The notes: a model not told the origin generated them from the letters alone. DNA of 64,000 bases from Paenibacillus glycanilyticus (GCF_030161375.1 NZ_BSSQ01000026.1:1-64000); one strand, 5' to 3'; shown: positions 30,401 to 39,195, numbered from the stretch's first letter. Made by a program: numbers and translations.

Positions 30401-31070
30401 AGACCGCCGCGAAGTTGAAGTCCAAGGCGAAGCGGAAACAAAAGTCTATGCGATTACGTATGGCTCGCGTATCCGTGTAACCGAAGGCCAGCAAATCGAA
30501 GCAGGCGACGAGCTGACAGACGGTTCGATCGACCCTAAAGATATGCTGCGTATTAAAGGTATCCGTGGCGTCCAAAACTACATTTTGCAAGAAGTACAAC
30601 GCGTATACCGTAACCAAGGTGTAGAAATCAACGACAAGCACGTTGAGGTTATGGTTAAGCAGATGCTTCGCAAAATCCGTATTGTTGACGCTGGCGACAC
30701 TACGCTCCTTCCAGGCGCGTTTGTTGACATCCACGAATACGAAGCAGCAAACCGTGAAGCGATCCTTGCAGGTCTTGAGCCTGCGGTTGCGAAGCCGGTA
30801 TTGCTCGGTATCACGAAAGCATCCCTTGAAACAGATTCGTTCTTGTCCGCGGCATCGTTCCAGGAAACGACGCGCGTCTTGACCGACGCTGCTATCAAAG
30901 GCAAAGTAGACCAATTGCTAGGTCTGAAAGAGAACGTTATTATCGGTAAGCTGATCCCAGCTGGTACAGGTATGAACCGTTACCGCAGCATCAAGCTGGT
31001 AGGCCTTGAAGATGAGCCTGAAACAACTGAAGAAGGCGAATTGGAATCCGAAGTAGTAACGGTCGATTAG
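27444..31070 (+). CDS. rpoC: DNA-directed RNA polymerase subunit beta'
   Basis: RpoC carries the catalytic magnesium of RNA polymerase. The 1208-residue protein starts MLDVNNFEYMKIGLASPDKI, as in B. subtilis. It has the N-terminal zinc ribbon (CHCGKYKR with CDRCG), the catalytic NADFDGDQM, and the second zinc site (CRARHGVCKVCYG). I use TTG 27444, eight bases after AAGGAGG. The upstream in-frame ATG at 27423 precedes the Shine-Dalgarno site. A long open frame on the opposite strand is a codon-bias shadow. Confidence 0.97.
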   Translation: MLDVNNFEYMKIGLASPDKIRSWSRGEVKKPETINYRTLKPEKEGLFCEKIFGPTKDWECHCGKYKRVRYKGVVCDRCGVEVTRAKVRRERMGHIELAAPVSHIWYFKGIPSRMGLALDMSPRSLEEIIYFASYVTTDPGDTPLEKKQLLSEKEYRSYREKYGYGFQASMGAEAVKKLLQDIDVEKELEQLKEELRTAQGQRRNRAIKRLEVIEAFRNSGNEPEWMILDVLPVIPPELRPMVQLDGGRFATSDLNDLYRRVINRNNRLKRLLDLGAPDIIVQNEKRMLQEAVDALIDNGRRGRPVTGPGNRPLKSLSHMLKGKQGRFRQNLLGKRVDYSGRSVIVVGPNLKMFQCGLPKEMALELFKPFVMKELVNKGLAHNIKSAKRKVERVSPEVWDVLEEVIKEHPVLLNRAPTLHRLGIQAFEPILVEGRAIKLHPLVCTAYNADFDGDQMAVHVPLSAEAQAEARLLMLASGNILNPKDGKPVVTPSQDMVLGSYYLTMDNKEAKGSGSVFATVNEAISAYQRGIVSLHARVFVPAKVLKKTIFTEQQQNSLISTTVGKVIFNEIFPEDFPYINEATKANLLQGTPDKYFVYEKGSDLNKIMDELPIAGGVGKEYLGNIIGECFRIYHTTLTSIILDRIKQLGFTYSTRAGITVAVADVVVPEEKVEILKESDAKVAVVMNQYRRGLITNEERYDRVIEIWSKSKDQITDILMKSMDRYNSIMLMVDSKARGNKSQIAQLGGMRGLMANPSGRIIELPIKSNFREGLTVLEYFISTHGARKGLADTALRTADSGYLTRRLVDVAQDVIVREDDCGTDKGFAVSKIQDGKEVIEDLYDRIEGRYAFETIRHPKTGEVIVKKSELIDSGKADAIIDAGIEKLQIRSVLSCRARHGVCKVCYGRNLATGKHVEIGEAVGIIAAQSIGEPGTQLTMRTFHTGGVAGDDITQGLPRIQELFEARNPKGQAIITELDGVVKEIREAKDRREVEVQGEAETKVYAITYGSRIRVTEGQQIEAGDELTDGSIDPKDMLRIKGIRGVQNYILQEVQRVYRNQGVEINDKHVEVMVKQMLRKIRIVDAGDTTLLPGAFVDIHEYEAANREAILAGLEPAVAKPVLLGITKASLETDSFLSAASFQETTRVLTDAAIKGKVDQLLGLKENVIIGKLIPAGTGMNRYRSIKLVGLEDEPETTEEGELESEVVTVD

Positions 31071-31098
31071 AAATAGCATATTGATGTAATAAATGAGG

Positions 31099-31154
31099 AG
31101 AGCGCGGCATTCAGTAGGGATGGATGGTCTTCCCTGTTGATGCCCGCTCTTTTA
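31099..31154 (+). terminator. Terminator after rpoC
   Basis: GAGCGCGGCAT pairs with ATGCCCGCTC, with an inner AGGGA/TCCCT stem, then TTTT. It ends the rif operon before the rplGB promoter. Confidence 0.75.
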
Positions 31155-31238
31155 CATGTATAATAGTTGATGGGCCTTACCTTTAACCGTAAGAATGAAA
31201 TAACCAAAACTTTGCAATTGGACAGGGTGTTTTACAGC

Positions 31239-31267
31239 TTGACACTTGTAGATGTAGGTGGTACTAT
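31239..31267 (+). promoter_or_regulatory. Promoter of the str operon
   Basis: TTGACA (31239-31244) and TACTAT (31262-31267) are 17 bp apart, about 55 bp before rplGB. This is the clearest promoter between rpoC and rpsL. Confidence 0.8.
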
Positions 31268-31321
31268 ATCGAAGTGTGCCTAATTGTGTGATCGCTCTAC
31301 TGCAATAGGAAAGGTGATATC

Positions 31322-31552
31322 ATGCAGTTTAAGGTTGGCGCGAAACAGACGACCAAGATGCTTGAACAGAGTAAAGCTATCGAAGTCTATGTGGCTCGTG
31401 ATGCAGATCCGCGGATGAGAGAGAAGATCGTTCATCTGTGCGAGCGGTTGAGTGTTCCGGTCAAGTGGATAGATACGATGCAAGAACTCGGGGAAACCTG
31501 CGGGATTGATGTCGGAGCCGCTATGGCAGCGCTCATACCTGATGAAGAATAA
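31322..31552 (+). CDS. rplGB: Ribosomal protein L7Ae-family protein (YbxF)
   Basis: The 76-residue protein has the L7Ae/L30e fold signature (KMLEQSKAIEVYVARDADPRM, then ETCGIDVGAAMAAL), which binds kink-turn RNA. In B. subtilis YbxF sits just before rpsL and binds kink-turns, such as those of T-boxes and the SAM riboswitch, and ribosomes. ATG 31322 follows GAAAGGTG. The 156-bp gap to rpsL contains no gene. Confidence 0.9.
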   Translation: MQFKVGAKQTTKMLEQSKAIEVYVARDADPRMREKIVHLCERLSVPVKWIDTMQELGETCGIDVGAAMAALIPDEE

Positions 31553-31708
31553 AGTAGACTCAATTTTTGTTGGTGCAGAATTGCAAGATGATGGACTGAC
31601 AGAAATTTTTATTTGTTCTTTTATGAACCGCCTGGATCTGTGGGCTTAATTAATTGGGTAAAATGTCTTGCCATTAATAAGACATAATCATGGGAAGGGG
31701 GTGGCAAC

Positions 31709-32128
31709 ATGCCAACAATTAACCAGCTGGTCCGTAAAGGCCGCCAAGCTAAAGTCGTAAAATCGAAATCGCCTGCTTTGCAAAGAGGTTTCAACGCCTT
31801 GAAACGTGAAGCAACGAACATCAGCGCTCCGCAAAAACGCGGTGTGTGCACTCGTGTAGGTACTATGACTCCGAAAAAACCGAACTCCGCACTTCGTAAA
31901 TACGCACGTGTACGTTTGACGAACCGTGTAGAAGTAACAGCGTACATTCCGGGTATCGGTCATAACCTTCAAGAGCACAGCGTTGTATTGATCCGTGGTG
32001 GACGGGTAAAAGACCTTCCAGGTGTACGTTACCATATCGTTCGCGGCGCATTGGATACTGCGGGTGTTAACAACCGTAACCAATCTCGTTCGAAATACGG
32101 TACTAAACGTCCTAAAGTTAAAAAATAA
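31709..32128 (+). CDS. rpsL: 30S ribosomal protein S12
   Basis: S12 sits at the decoding centre and controls accuracy. The 139-residue protein keeps TPKKPNSALRKYARVRL and GHNLQEHSVVLIRGGRVKDLPGVRYH, the two loops where streptomycin-resistance changes occur. Both show the sensitive-type lysines. The ATG lies six bases after GGGGGTGG. Confidence 0.98.
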   Translation: MPTINQLVRKGRQAKVVKSKSPALQRGFNALKREATNISAPQKRGVCTRVGTMTPKKPNSALRKYARVRLTNRVEVTAYIPGIGHNLQEHSVVLIRGGRVKDLPGVRYHIVRGALDTAGVNNRNQSRSKYGTKRPKVKK

Positions 32129-32192
32129 TAATAGCAAGATTTCCGGATAAATATCCGGATATTGCGACTAACTAAGAAAGGGGGACTTTCTC

Positions 32193-32663
32193 ATGCCACG
32201 CAAAGGTCCTGTAACAAAACGCGACGTATTGCCGGATCCGGTTTACAATAGCAAACTGGTAACCCGCCTTATCAACCGCATCATGATCGACGGCAAACGC
32301 GGCGTTGCACAAACGCTGTTGTATGATGCTTTCAAGCTGATCCAAGAACGCACGGGTAAAGATCCAATGGAAGTGTTCGAAGAAGCATTGAAAAACATCA
32401 TGCCTGTACTCGAGGTTAAAGCTCGCCGTGTCGGCGGTTCTAACTACCAAGTACCAGTTGAGGTTAAACCAGAGCGTCGTACATCGCTTGGTCTCCGTTG
32501 GCTCGTGAACTATTCGCGCAACCGCGGTGAAAAAACGATGGAAGAGCGTCTGGCTGCTGAAATCATGGACGCATCGAACAACACTGGTGCATCCGTGAAG
32601 AAACGCGAAGACACACACAAAATGGCAGAAGCGAACAAAGCGTTTGCTCACTACCGTTGGTAG
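32193..32663 (+). CDS. rpsG: 30S ribosomal protein S7
   Basis: S7 starts assembly of the 30S head and lines the E site. The 156-residue protein begins MPRKGPVTKRDVLPDPVYNS and has the conserved NKLMNKL-type region here as SKLVTRLINRIMIDGKRG. It ends KAFAHYRW, the usual C-terminus. It lies 64 bp after rpsL behind AAAGGGGG and 53 bp before fusA. Confidence 0.98.
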   Translation: MPRKGPVTKRDVLPDPVYNSKLVTRLINRIMIDGKRGVAQTLLYDAFKLIQERTGKDPMEVFEEALKNIMPVLEVKARRVGGSNYQVPVEVKPERRTSLGLRWLVNYSRNRGEKTMEERLAAEIMDASNNTGASVKKREDTHKMAEANKAFAHYRW

Positions 32664-32716
32664 GATTCTAACCAAAATGTTTGAGTTTAACTCAAAACAC
32701 GAGAGGAGACAAATTC

Positions 32717-34792
32717 ATGTCTAGAGAGTTCTCCTTGAATAATACGCGTAACATCGGGATCATGGCACATATCGATGCTGGTAAAACAACTACCACTGAG
32801 CGTATCTTGTTCTATACAGGCCGTACTCATAAAATCGGTGAAGTGCACGAAGGCGCTGCAACGATGGACTGGATGGAGCAAGAGCAAGAGCGCGGTATTA
32901 CAATTACGTCTGCCGCGACTACTGCTCAATGGAAAGGCAACCGCATCAATATTATCGACACCCCGGGGCACGTTGACTTCACAGTAGAAGTTGAACGTTC
33001 CCTGCGCGTATTGGATGGGGCCGTTGGCGTATTCAGCGCTAAAGAAGGCGTTGAGCCACAGTCTGAAACGGTATGGCGTCAAGCTGACCGTTATGGCGTT
33101 CCTCGGATCGCTTACATTAACAAAATGGACATCATCGGTGCAGACTTCCTGAATGTTATTAAAGACATGCGTGAGCGTCTGCAAGCGAATGCCGTTGCGA
33201 TTCAACTGCCGATTGGTGCTGAGAGTGATTTCCTCGGCGTAATCGACATTGTTGAGCGCGTAGCTTACAAGTACAAAGACGACCTCGGGAAAGATCCTGA
33301 GCAAGTTGAGATTCCTGCTGAGTATGCTGACCAAGTAGAAGAGCTTCGCACGGAGCTTATCGAGAAGGTAGCTGAGCTGGATGAAGAATTGACTATGAAA
33401 TATCTGGAAGGCGAAGAAATTACGATTCCAGAAATTAAAGCAGCGCTTCGTAAAGGCGTTTGTGAAGTTAAGATCTTCCCAGTAATCGCAGGTTCTTCTT
33501 ACCGTAACAAAGGTGTTCAAATGATGTTGGATGCAGTTGTTGACTACCTGCCATCCCCGCTCGACGTACCTGCTATCAAAGGTACACTCGAAGACGGTGA
33601 AGAGTCGGTTCGTCATTCTTCCGATGAAGAGCCGTTCGCGGCACTTGCATTCAAAATCATGACTGACCCTTATGTTGGTAAATTGACGTTCTTCCGTGTA
33701 TACTCGGGTGTCCTGAAATCCGGATCGTATGTTCTTAATGCAACTAAGAACAAACGTGAACGTATCGGCCGTATCCTGCAGATGCATGCGAACAGCCGTC
33801 AAGAAATTTCCGAAGTGTACTCCGGTGATATCGCCGCTGCAGTCGGTCTGAAAGACACGATTACGGGCGACACGCTGTGCGATGAGAAGGATCCGATCAT
33901 TCTTGAATCGATGAACTTCCCTGATCCGGTTATCTCGGTTGCTATCGAACCAAAAACGAAAGCTGACCAAGACAAATTGGGTATCGCAATCTCCAAACTG
34001 GCTGAAGAAGATCCAACGTTCCGTGCTCATACAGACGAAGAAACGAATCAAACGATTATCTCGGGTATGGGTGAGCTTCACCTTGAAATCCTGGTTGACC
34101 GTATGCTTCGCGAATTCAAAGTTGAGACTAACGTTGGTAAACCTCAGGTAGCTTACCGTGAGACTTTCCGTACTGCGGCTAAAGTCGAAGGTAAGTTCGT
34201 TCGTCAGTCCGGCGGTAAAGGTCAATATGGCCATTGTTGGGTGGAATTCACTCCGCAAGAGCCAGGTCAAGGCTTCGTATTCGAAAACAAAGTTGTGGGC
34301 GGATCTATTCCTCGTGAATTCATTGGTCCTATCCAAGCGGGTATCGAAGAGTCGATGAAGAACGGCGTTATCGCTGGCTTCCCGCTCGTTGACGTTAAAG
34401 CAACTGTTGTTGACGGATCGTACCATGACGTTGACTCCTCGGAGATGGCGTTCAAAATCGCTGGTTCCATGGCGCTTAAAGCTGCTAAGGATAAATGTAA
34501 CCCAGTTCTTCTTGAGCCAATCATGAAGGTTGAAGTTACAGTACCAGAAGAGTACATGGGCGACGTTATGGGTATGCTGAACTCCCGTCGTGGTCGTATC
34601 GAAGGTATGGATACTCGTGCAGGCGCACAAATCATCCGTGCTAAGGTACCTCTCGCAGAGATGTTCGGTTACTCCACAACTCTTCGTTCCGGTACACAAG
34701 GCCGTGGCGTATTCTCCATGGAGCTCTCGCACTATGAAGAAGTACCACGTTCGATCTCGGAAGAGATTATCTCGAAAAACAAAGGCGCTTAA
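32717..34792 (+). CDS. fusA: Elongation factor G
   Basis: EF-G drives translocation using GTP. The 691-residue protein has P-loop AHIDAGKTTTTE (about 16-27), DTPGHVDF and NKMD, and the domain IV tip region (SYHDVDSSEMAFK). The ATG at 32717 follows GAGAGGAG. An in-frame ATG at 32681 lacks a ribosome-binding site. A 681-codon open frame on the opposite strand is a codon-use shadow. Confidence 0.97.
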   Translation: MSREFSLNNTRNIGIMAHIDAGKTTTTERILFYTGRTHKIGEVHEGAATMDWMEQEQERGITITSAATTAQWKGNRINIIDTPGHVDFTVEVERSLRVLDGAVGVFSAKEGVEPQSETVWRQADRYGVPRIAYINKMDIIGADFLNVIKDMRERLQANAVAIQLPIGAESDFLGVIDIVERVAYKYKDDLGKDPEQVEIPAEYADQVEELRTELIEKVAELDEELTMKYLEGEEITIPEIKAALRKGVCEVKIFPVIAGSSYRNKGVQMMLDAVVDYLPSPLDVPAIKGTLEDGEESVRHSSDEEPFAALAFKIMTDPYVGKLTFFRVYSGVLKSGSYVLNATKNKRERIGRILQMHANSRQEISEVYSGDIAAAVGLKDTITGDTLCDEKDPIILESMNFPDPVISVAIEPKTKADQDKLGIAISKLAEEDPTFRAHTDEETNQTIISGMGELHLEILVDRMLREFKVETNVGKPQVAYRETFRTAAKVEGKFVRQSGGKGQYGHCWVEFTPQEPGQGFVFENKVVGGSIPREFIGPIQAGIEESMKNGVIAGFPLVDVKATVVDGSYHDVDSSEMAFKIAGSMALKAAKDKCNPVLLEPIMKVEVTVPEEYMGDVMGMLNSRRGRIEGMDTRAGAQIIRAKVPLAEMFGYSTTLRSGTQGRGVFSMELSHYEEVPRSISEEIISKNKGA

Positions 34793-34823
34793 TTATTAAG
34801 CCCTTTAAACCATACCTTCGGTA

Positions 34824-34868
34824 TGCATTGGCTGGTACAATTGCCAAGCGGTGATTGTACCAAGCCCA
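34824..34868 (+). other. Intergenic hairpin between fusA and tuf
   Basis: TGGTACAAT and ATTGTACCA form a 9-bp stem around TGCCAAGCGGTG. A smaller CATACCTTCGGTATG hairpin precedes it. No T run follows either, so they may be RNA-processing or stability elements between these two highly expressed genes. Confidence 0.5.
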
Positions 34869-34907
34869 CACATAAAACTTCAGTTATATTAAGGAGGATT
34901 AAGTTCA

Positions 34908-36098
34908 ATGGCAAAGGCTAAATTTGAACGTAATAAACCGCACGTAAATATCGGTACTATCGGTCACGTCGACCATGGTAAAACTACTTTGACAGCTGCT
35001 ATCACTACTGTACTTTCCAAAAAATACGGTGGCGCGGCAATCGCTTTCGACCAAATCGACAAAGCTCCAGAAGAGCGCGAGCGCGGTATCACGATCTCGA
35101 CAGCTCACGTTGAGTATGAGACTCCTAACCGTCACTACGCTCACGTTGACTGCCCAGGTCACGCCGACTACGTTAAAAACATGATCACTGGTGCTGCTCA
35201 AATGGACGGCGCTATCCTGGTTGTATCCGCAGCTGACGGCCCTATGCCGCAAACTCGCGAGCACATCCTTCTGTCCCGCCAAGTAGGCGTACCTTACATC
35301 GTTGTATTCCTGAACAAATGCGACATGGTTGAAGACGAAGAGCTTCTTGAACTGGTTGAGATGGAAGTTCGCGACCTTCTTAACGAGTATGAGTTCCCAG
35401 GCGACGACACTCCAATCATCCGTGGTGCAGCTCGTGAAGCTCTGCAAAACCCAGATGGTCCTTGGGCTGACAAAATCGTTGAACTGTTCGAACAAGTTGA
35501 CACTTACATCCCAACTCCTGAGCGCGACACAGCTAAGCCTTTCCTGATGCCTGTCGAGGACGTATTCACAATCACTGGTCGCGGTACAGTTGCTACTGGC
35601 CGTATCGACCGTGGTGTGGTTAAAGTTGGCGACGAGATCGAAATCGTTGGTCTGGCTGAAGAAACTCGCAAATCCGTTGTTACGGGCGTAGAAATGTTCC
35701 GTAAACTGATGGACTCCGCTCAAGCGGGCGACAACATCGGCGCACTGCTTCGTGGTGTAGACCGTAAAGACATCGAGCGTGGTCAAGTACTGGCTAAACC
35801 AGCTTCCGTTAAGCCACACACTAACTTCACAGCTCAAATCTACGTTCTGACTAAAGAAGAGGGTGGCCGTCACAAGCCTTTCTTCACTGGTTACCGTCCA
35901 CAATTCTATTTCCGTACAACTGACGTAACAGGTATCATCAACCTGCCTGAAGGTACTGAAATGGTAATGCCTGGCGACAACATCACAGTAACTGTAGAAC
36001 TGATCGCTCCAATCGCGGTTGAAGAAGGAACTCGTTTCTCCATCCGTGAAGGCGGCCGTACTGTAGGCGCTGGCGCTGTTGCAACTATCCAAAAATAA
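34908..36098 (+). CDS. tuf: Elongation factor Tu
   Basis: EF-Tu delivers aminoacyl-tRNA to the ribosome. The 396-residue protein shows GHVDHGKTTL (residues 19-28), DCPGHADY (about 81-88) and NKCD (about 136-139), with the beta-barrel domains intact. The ATG is nine bases after AAGGAGG. Codon use is extremely biased, in line with very high expression. Confidence 0.98.
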   Translation: MAKAKFERNKPHVNIGTIGHVDHGKTTLTAAITTVLSKKYGGAAIAFDQIDKAPEERERGITISTAHVEYETPNRHYAHVDCPGHADYVKNMITGAAQMDGAILVVSAADGPMPQTREHILLSRQVGVPYIVVFLNKCDMVEDEELLELVEMEVRDLLNEYEFPGDDTPIIRGAAREALQNPDGPWADKIVELFEQVDTYIPTPERDTAKPFLMPVEDVFTITGRGTVATGRIDRGVVKVGDEIEIVGLAEETRKSVVTGVEMFRKLMDSAQAGDNIGALLRGVDRKDIERGQVLAKPASVKPHTNFTAQIYVLTKEEGGRHKPFFTGYRPQFYFRTTDVTGIINLPEGTEMVMPGDNITVTVELIAPIAVEEGTRFSIREGGRTVGAGAVATIQK

Positions 36099-36129
36099 TA
36101 AAGTGCGGCAGTAGCCGCGCTTTGTTAAA

Positions 36130-36157
36130 CCCTCTGCCTTCGGCAGAGGGTTTTTTT
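36130..36157 (+). terminator. Strong terminator after tuf
   Basis: CCCTCTGCC and GGCAGAGGG flank a TTCG tetraloop, followed by seven T residues. It ends the str operon. The next 140 bp (36159-36298) hold possible -10-like sequences (TATTAG at 36225, TATAAT at 36278) but no convincing complete promoter. Confidence 0.92.
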
Positions 36158-36298
36158 ATTCTACAATTATCTGAACTCCTCAATTACCAGATAAAACCCA
36201 CCATTGACGTATAACTTTACATGCTATTAGAATTAAATGATAAGCGTCTTTCGACGTTATTCGAATTATTTAGACAATATAATTATTGAGAGGGGTAA

Positions 36299-37360
36299 AT
36301 GGAATTGAAACAGAAATGGTTAGCACCACTTGCTTTAGTACTTTTGCTCATTACAGCAGCATGCGGTAACAGCGGTAAAAACAATGAAGACAGCACTACC
36401 GGCAATGCTTCTGGAAATGCGGCTAACACAGATGCAAAGAAATACAAAATTTCGATTTCCCAAATCGTTGAGCATCCATCGCTTGACGCAACAAAAGACG
36501 GTTTTCTTGCAGCATTGAAGGATGCCGGGTTTGTAGAAGGGGAAAACTTAACTGTAGATTTCAATACAGCGCAAGGTGATCAAACGAATAATCTGTCGAT
36601 CGCTCAAAAAATCGCTGGAGCAAAAGCCGATCTGGCTCTTGGTATCGCAACTCCGTCGGCACAAGCACTTGTTCAAGCATATACGAACGCTGGTAACAAA
36701 AGTCCTGTATTGTTCGCTGCCGTAACGGATCCTCTTTCTGCTGATCTGGTTACCAACCTTGATGCTCCGGGCGGCAACGTAACAGGCGCTTCCGATACGA
36801 ATCCTGAAGCAGCCGTTCAACTGATGGATTTTATCGCAGCTAACTTCCCGAACGTAAAGAAAGTTGGTTTGGTTATTAACAAAGGCGAGAGCAATGCGGT
36901 TGTCATGGCTGCTACTGCTAAAGAAGCACTTGCTAAACACAATATCGAATTGATTGAAGCACCGGTTACAAACACTTCCGAAGTAAAACAAGCCGGTGAG
37001 TCGCTTATCGGTAAAGTAGATGCTATGTACATCACGCTTGATAACGTTGTTGTATCCGGTGTAGACGCACTTCTGCAATTGGCGAAGCAAAACCATATCC
37101 CGTTCTTCTCCAGTGACCGCGATACAGTAGAGAAAGGCGCATTTGCAACTGTAGGTTTCAAATATTATGATCATGGTTACCAAGTAGGCCAAATGGCTGC
37201 TGAAATTTTGAAGGGTAAAAATCCGGGCGAGATGAAAGTAACAAAACCGGACAAGCTTGATCTGATCTTGAACCTGAAGGCAGCTGCTGATGAAGGTATT
37301 ACCGTAACGGATGACATGAAAGCCGGCGTTAAAGATCCGGATAACAACATCATTCAATAA
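36299..37360 (+). CDS. ABC transporter substrate-binding lipoprotein, TrpX-like (PF04392 type)
   Basis: The 353-residue protein has a signal peptide (basic start, hydrophobic LAPLALVLLLITAA) and a probable lipid-anchored Cys22. A Ser/Asn/Thr-rich linker follows, then a periplasmic-binding fold opening KYKISISQIVEHPSLDATKDGF. The family includes TrpX of streptococci (aromatic amino acid uptake), but substrates of other members vary. The ATG at 36299 is only three bases from AGGGG; an in-frame TTG at 36305 has better spacing. The permease and ATPase genes follow after a terminator-like hairpin. Confidence 0.85.
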   Translation: MELKQKWLAPLALVLLLITAACGNSGKNNEDSTTGNASGNAANTDAKKYKISISQIVEHPSLDATKDGFLAALKDAGFVEGENLTVDFNTAQGDQTNNLSIAQKIAGAKADLALGIATPSAQALVQAYTNAGNKSPVLFAAVTDPLSADLVTNLDAPGGNVTGASDTNPEAAVQLMDFIAANFPNVKKVGLVINKGESNAVVMAATAKEALAKHNIELIEAPVTNTSEVKQAGESLIGKVDAMYITLDNVVVSGVDALLQLAKQNHIPFFSSDRDTVEKGAFATVGFKYYDHGYQVGQMAAEILKGKNPGEMKVTKPDKLDLILNLKAAADEGITVTDDMKAGVKDPDNNIIQ

Positions 37361-37370
37361 CAACAAGTTG

Positions 37371-37416
37371 AGAACGGGGTAAACGCTCCATCGCGTTCAT
37401 CCCGTTCTCTTATTAT
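37371..37416 (+). terminator. Hairpin between the binding-protein and permease genes
   Basis: GAGAACGGG (37371-37379) pairs with CCCGTTCTC (37402-37410), with a short T-rich tail. It is probably a partial terminator that keeps the binding protein in excess over the membrane components, which is common in such operons. Confidence 0.7.
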
Positions 37417-37433
37417 GTGGAGGAGGTGCCCCG

Positions 37434-38348
37434 GTGCCAGTATGGTTAAATGGTGCTTTTGAGCTAGGTTTGCTTTATTCTTTAATGGCTCTAGGCGTCT
37501 ATATTACATTTCGCATCCTTGATTTTCCCGATCTCACGGTTGATGCAAGCTTTACAACCGGAGCAGGGGTAGCAGCAGTTCTAATTACGAACGGCACTTC
37601 GCCATGGCTCGCATGTCTTGCGGCATTTGGCGCCGGTGCTGCCGCAGGTGCAATTACAGGCTTGCTGCACACGAAAGGTAAAATCAACGGATTGTTATCC
37701 GGTATTTTGATGATGATCGCACTCTATTCCGTTAATATGCGGATTATGGGCAAGCCGAATATCGGACTTATGGGATCGGATATATCGACTGTTTTCTCCG
37801 GCGTTAAGGTTCTTGTGCTAATGCCGATTGTCGTTGTTGTTATCAAGATTCTGCTTGATTTGTTCTTTAAGACGGATCTTGGTTTGAGTCTACGCGCAAC
37901 GGGCGACAATGAACGAATGATCCGCAGCTTTGGCACAAATACAGACACGACAAAGATCTTGGGTATTGCTTTATCGAATGGTCTGGTTGCTCTGTCGGGT
38001 TCCTTTGTCGCTCAACAAAGCGGATTTGCAGATATCACGATGGGTGTAGGCATGATCGTTATCGGTCTGGCTTCGGTTATTATCGGTGAGGCTCTCTTCG
38101 GAGCAAAAACCGTATTCCGGGCTACGCTTGCAGTCGTGCTCGGTTCTATCGTTTATCGAGTTATCATTGGTCTTGCTTATCAAAGCGACTTCTTCGAGGC
38201 ATCCGATCTTAAACTGATCACGGCCGTTATTGTTATTATTGCGCTTGTCTTCCCGTCTCTGCAGAAATCGTGGAAACAAAAGAGAATGGCCCAAAAACGG
38301 ACGGCAGCTCTTTTGAATAGCGTAGAACAAAAAGGGGGCGGACGCTGA
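37434..38348 (+). CDS. ABC transporter permease, TrpY-like (BPD_transp_2 family)
   Basis: The 304-residue protein has eight or nine hydrophobic segments and opens with a short N-terminal helix, then ITFRILDFPDLTVDASFTTGA. That is a hallmark of the single-chain permeases paired with PF04392 binding proteins. It starts at GTG 37434 after AGGAGGTG and overlaps the ATPase ATG by one base. It forms the transmembrane channel of the cassette. Confidence 0.87.
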   Translation: MPVWLNGAFELGLLYSLMALGVYITFRILDFPDLTVDASFTTGAGVAAVLITNGTSPWLACLAAFGAGAAAGAITGLLHTKGKINGLLSGILMMIALYSVNMRIMGKPNIGLMGSDISTVFSGVKVLVLMPIVVVVIKILLDLFFKTDLGLSLRATGDNERMIRSFGTNTDTTKILGIALSNGLVALSGSFVAQQSGFADITMGVGMIVIGLASVIIGEALFGAKTVFRATLAVVLGSIVYRVIIGLAYQSDFFEASDLKLITAVIVIIALVFPSLQKSWKQKRMAQKRTAALLNSVEQKGGGR

Positions 38349-39142
38349 TGCTGGAAATATCCAAAGTATCAAAGCTTTTTAACCCGGGGACATTAGATGA
38401 AAAGACTGCCCTAGTGAATACGAACTTAGCGATGAAGCCTGGCGATTTTATTACCGTTATCGGAAGTAACGGAGCAGGCAAATCAACTTTGATGAATATC
38501 ATCTCTGGCGTCATGAAGCCGGATATCGGCGAAGTTCGGATTGACGGGAAAAACATTAGCAGCTTGCCGGAGTACCGCAGAAGCAAATGGATCGGTCGGG
38601 TATTCCAGGATCCGATGGCGGGGACCGCGCCAAGAATGTCTATTGAGGAAAATCTGGCGATGGCCTATACCCGCGGTAAGCAACGCGGATTCTCGCTTAG
38701 CATCAACAGTACGAGACGCAAAATATTCCGTGAGCAGTTATCGCGACTTGGCATTGGACTCGAGAATCGGTTGAGCGCTAAAGTGGGGTTGTTATCCGGT
38801 GGGGAACGCCAAGCACTTAGCTTATTGATGGCTACATTCACGAAACCGCAAATCTTGCTGCTCGACGAACATACAGCGGCACTTGATCCAGCTCGCGCAG
38901 AGCTCATTACGACTTTGACCGAAACGCTTGTCCGGGAGATGAACCTAACAACATTAATGGTGACGCATAACATGGAACAAGCTATTCGCCTTGGTAACCG
39001 TCTCATTATGATGGATAAAGGGAAAATCATTCTCGAAGTAAATGAAGATCGCAAAAAGGATCTGACCGTGGAACGTTTGCTTGGCGAATTCGAGCAGATC
39101 AGCGGCAAAAAGATGGCCGACGACCGTGTTGTACTTGGATAA
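38348..39142 (+). CDS. ABC transporter ATP-binding protein, TrpZ-like
   Basis: The 264-residue protein has Walker A GSNGAGKST (residues 39-47), signature LLSGGERQA, Walker B ILLLDEHTAALD and the switch histidine in MVTHNM. Its start codon overlaps the permease stop, so the two are translationally coupled. Together with the upstream lipoprotein this is a complete importer. The substrate is not evident, and no T-box or other amino-acid-sensing leader is visible upstream. Confidence 0.9.
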   Translation: MLEISKVSKLFNPGTLDEKTALVNTNLAMKPGDFITVIGSNGAGKSTLMNIISGVMKPDIGEVRIDGKNISSLPEYRRSKWIGRVFQDPMAGTAPRMSIEENLAMAYTRGKQRGFSLSINSTRRKIFREQLSRLGIGLENRLSAKVGLLSGGERQALSLLMATFTKPQILLLDEHTAALDPARAELITTLTETLVREMNLTTLMVTHNMEQAIRLGNRLIMMDKGKIILEVNEDRKKDLTVERLLGEFEQISGKKMADDRVVLG

Positions 39143-39151
39143 ACTACATTA

Positions 39152-39195
39152 TAGAAGCGCAATGGCGATCATCCGCTATTGCGTTTCTTCTATAT
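39152..39195 (+). terminator. Terminator after the ABC transporter genes
   Basis: AGAAGCGCAATGGCG pairs with CGCTATTGCGTTTCT, a long stem followed by TCTATATATAT, a weak T/A tail. It separates the transporter from the S10 operon. Confidence 0.65.

Noticed and set aside
28263..30914. 883-codon open frame on the minus strand opposite rpoC
   Set aside because: It mirrors the strongly biased codons of rpoC, has no ribosome-binding site or recognisable family, and is rich in Cys, Phe and Arg, as expected for a shadow frame.
32687..34732. 681-codon open frame on the minus strand opposite fusA
   Set aside because: This is a reverse-strand shadow of a highly expressed gene, with no motifs and no promoter or ribosome-binding site of its own.
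34905..36092. 395-codon open frame exactly opposite tuf
   Set aside because: It exists because tuf codon bias avoids reverse-strand stops. Its composition is not protein-like.
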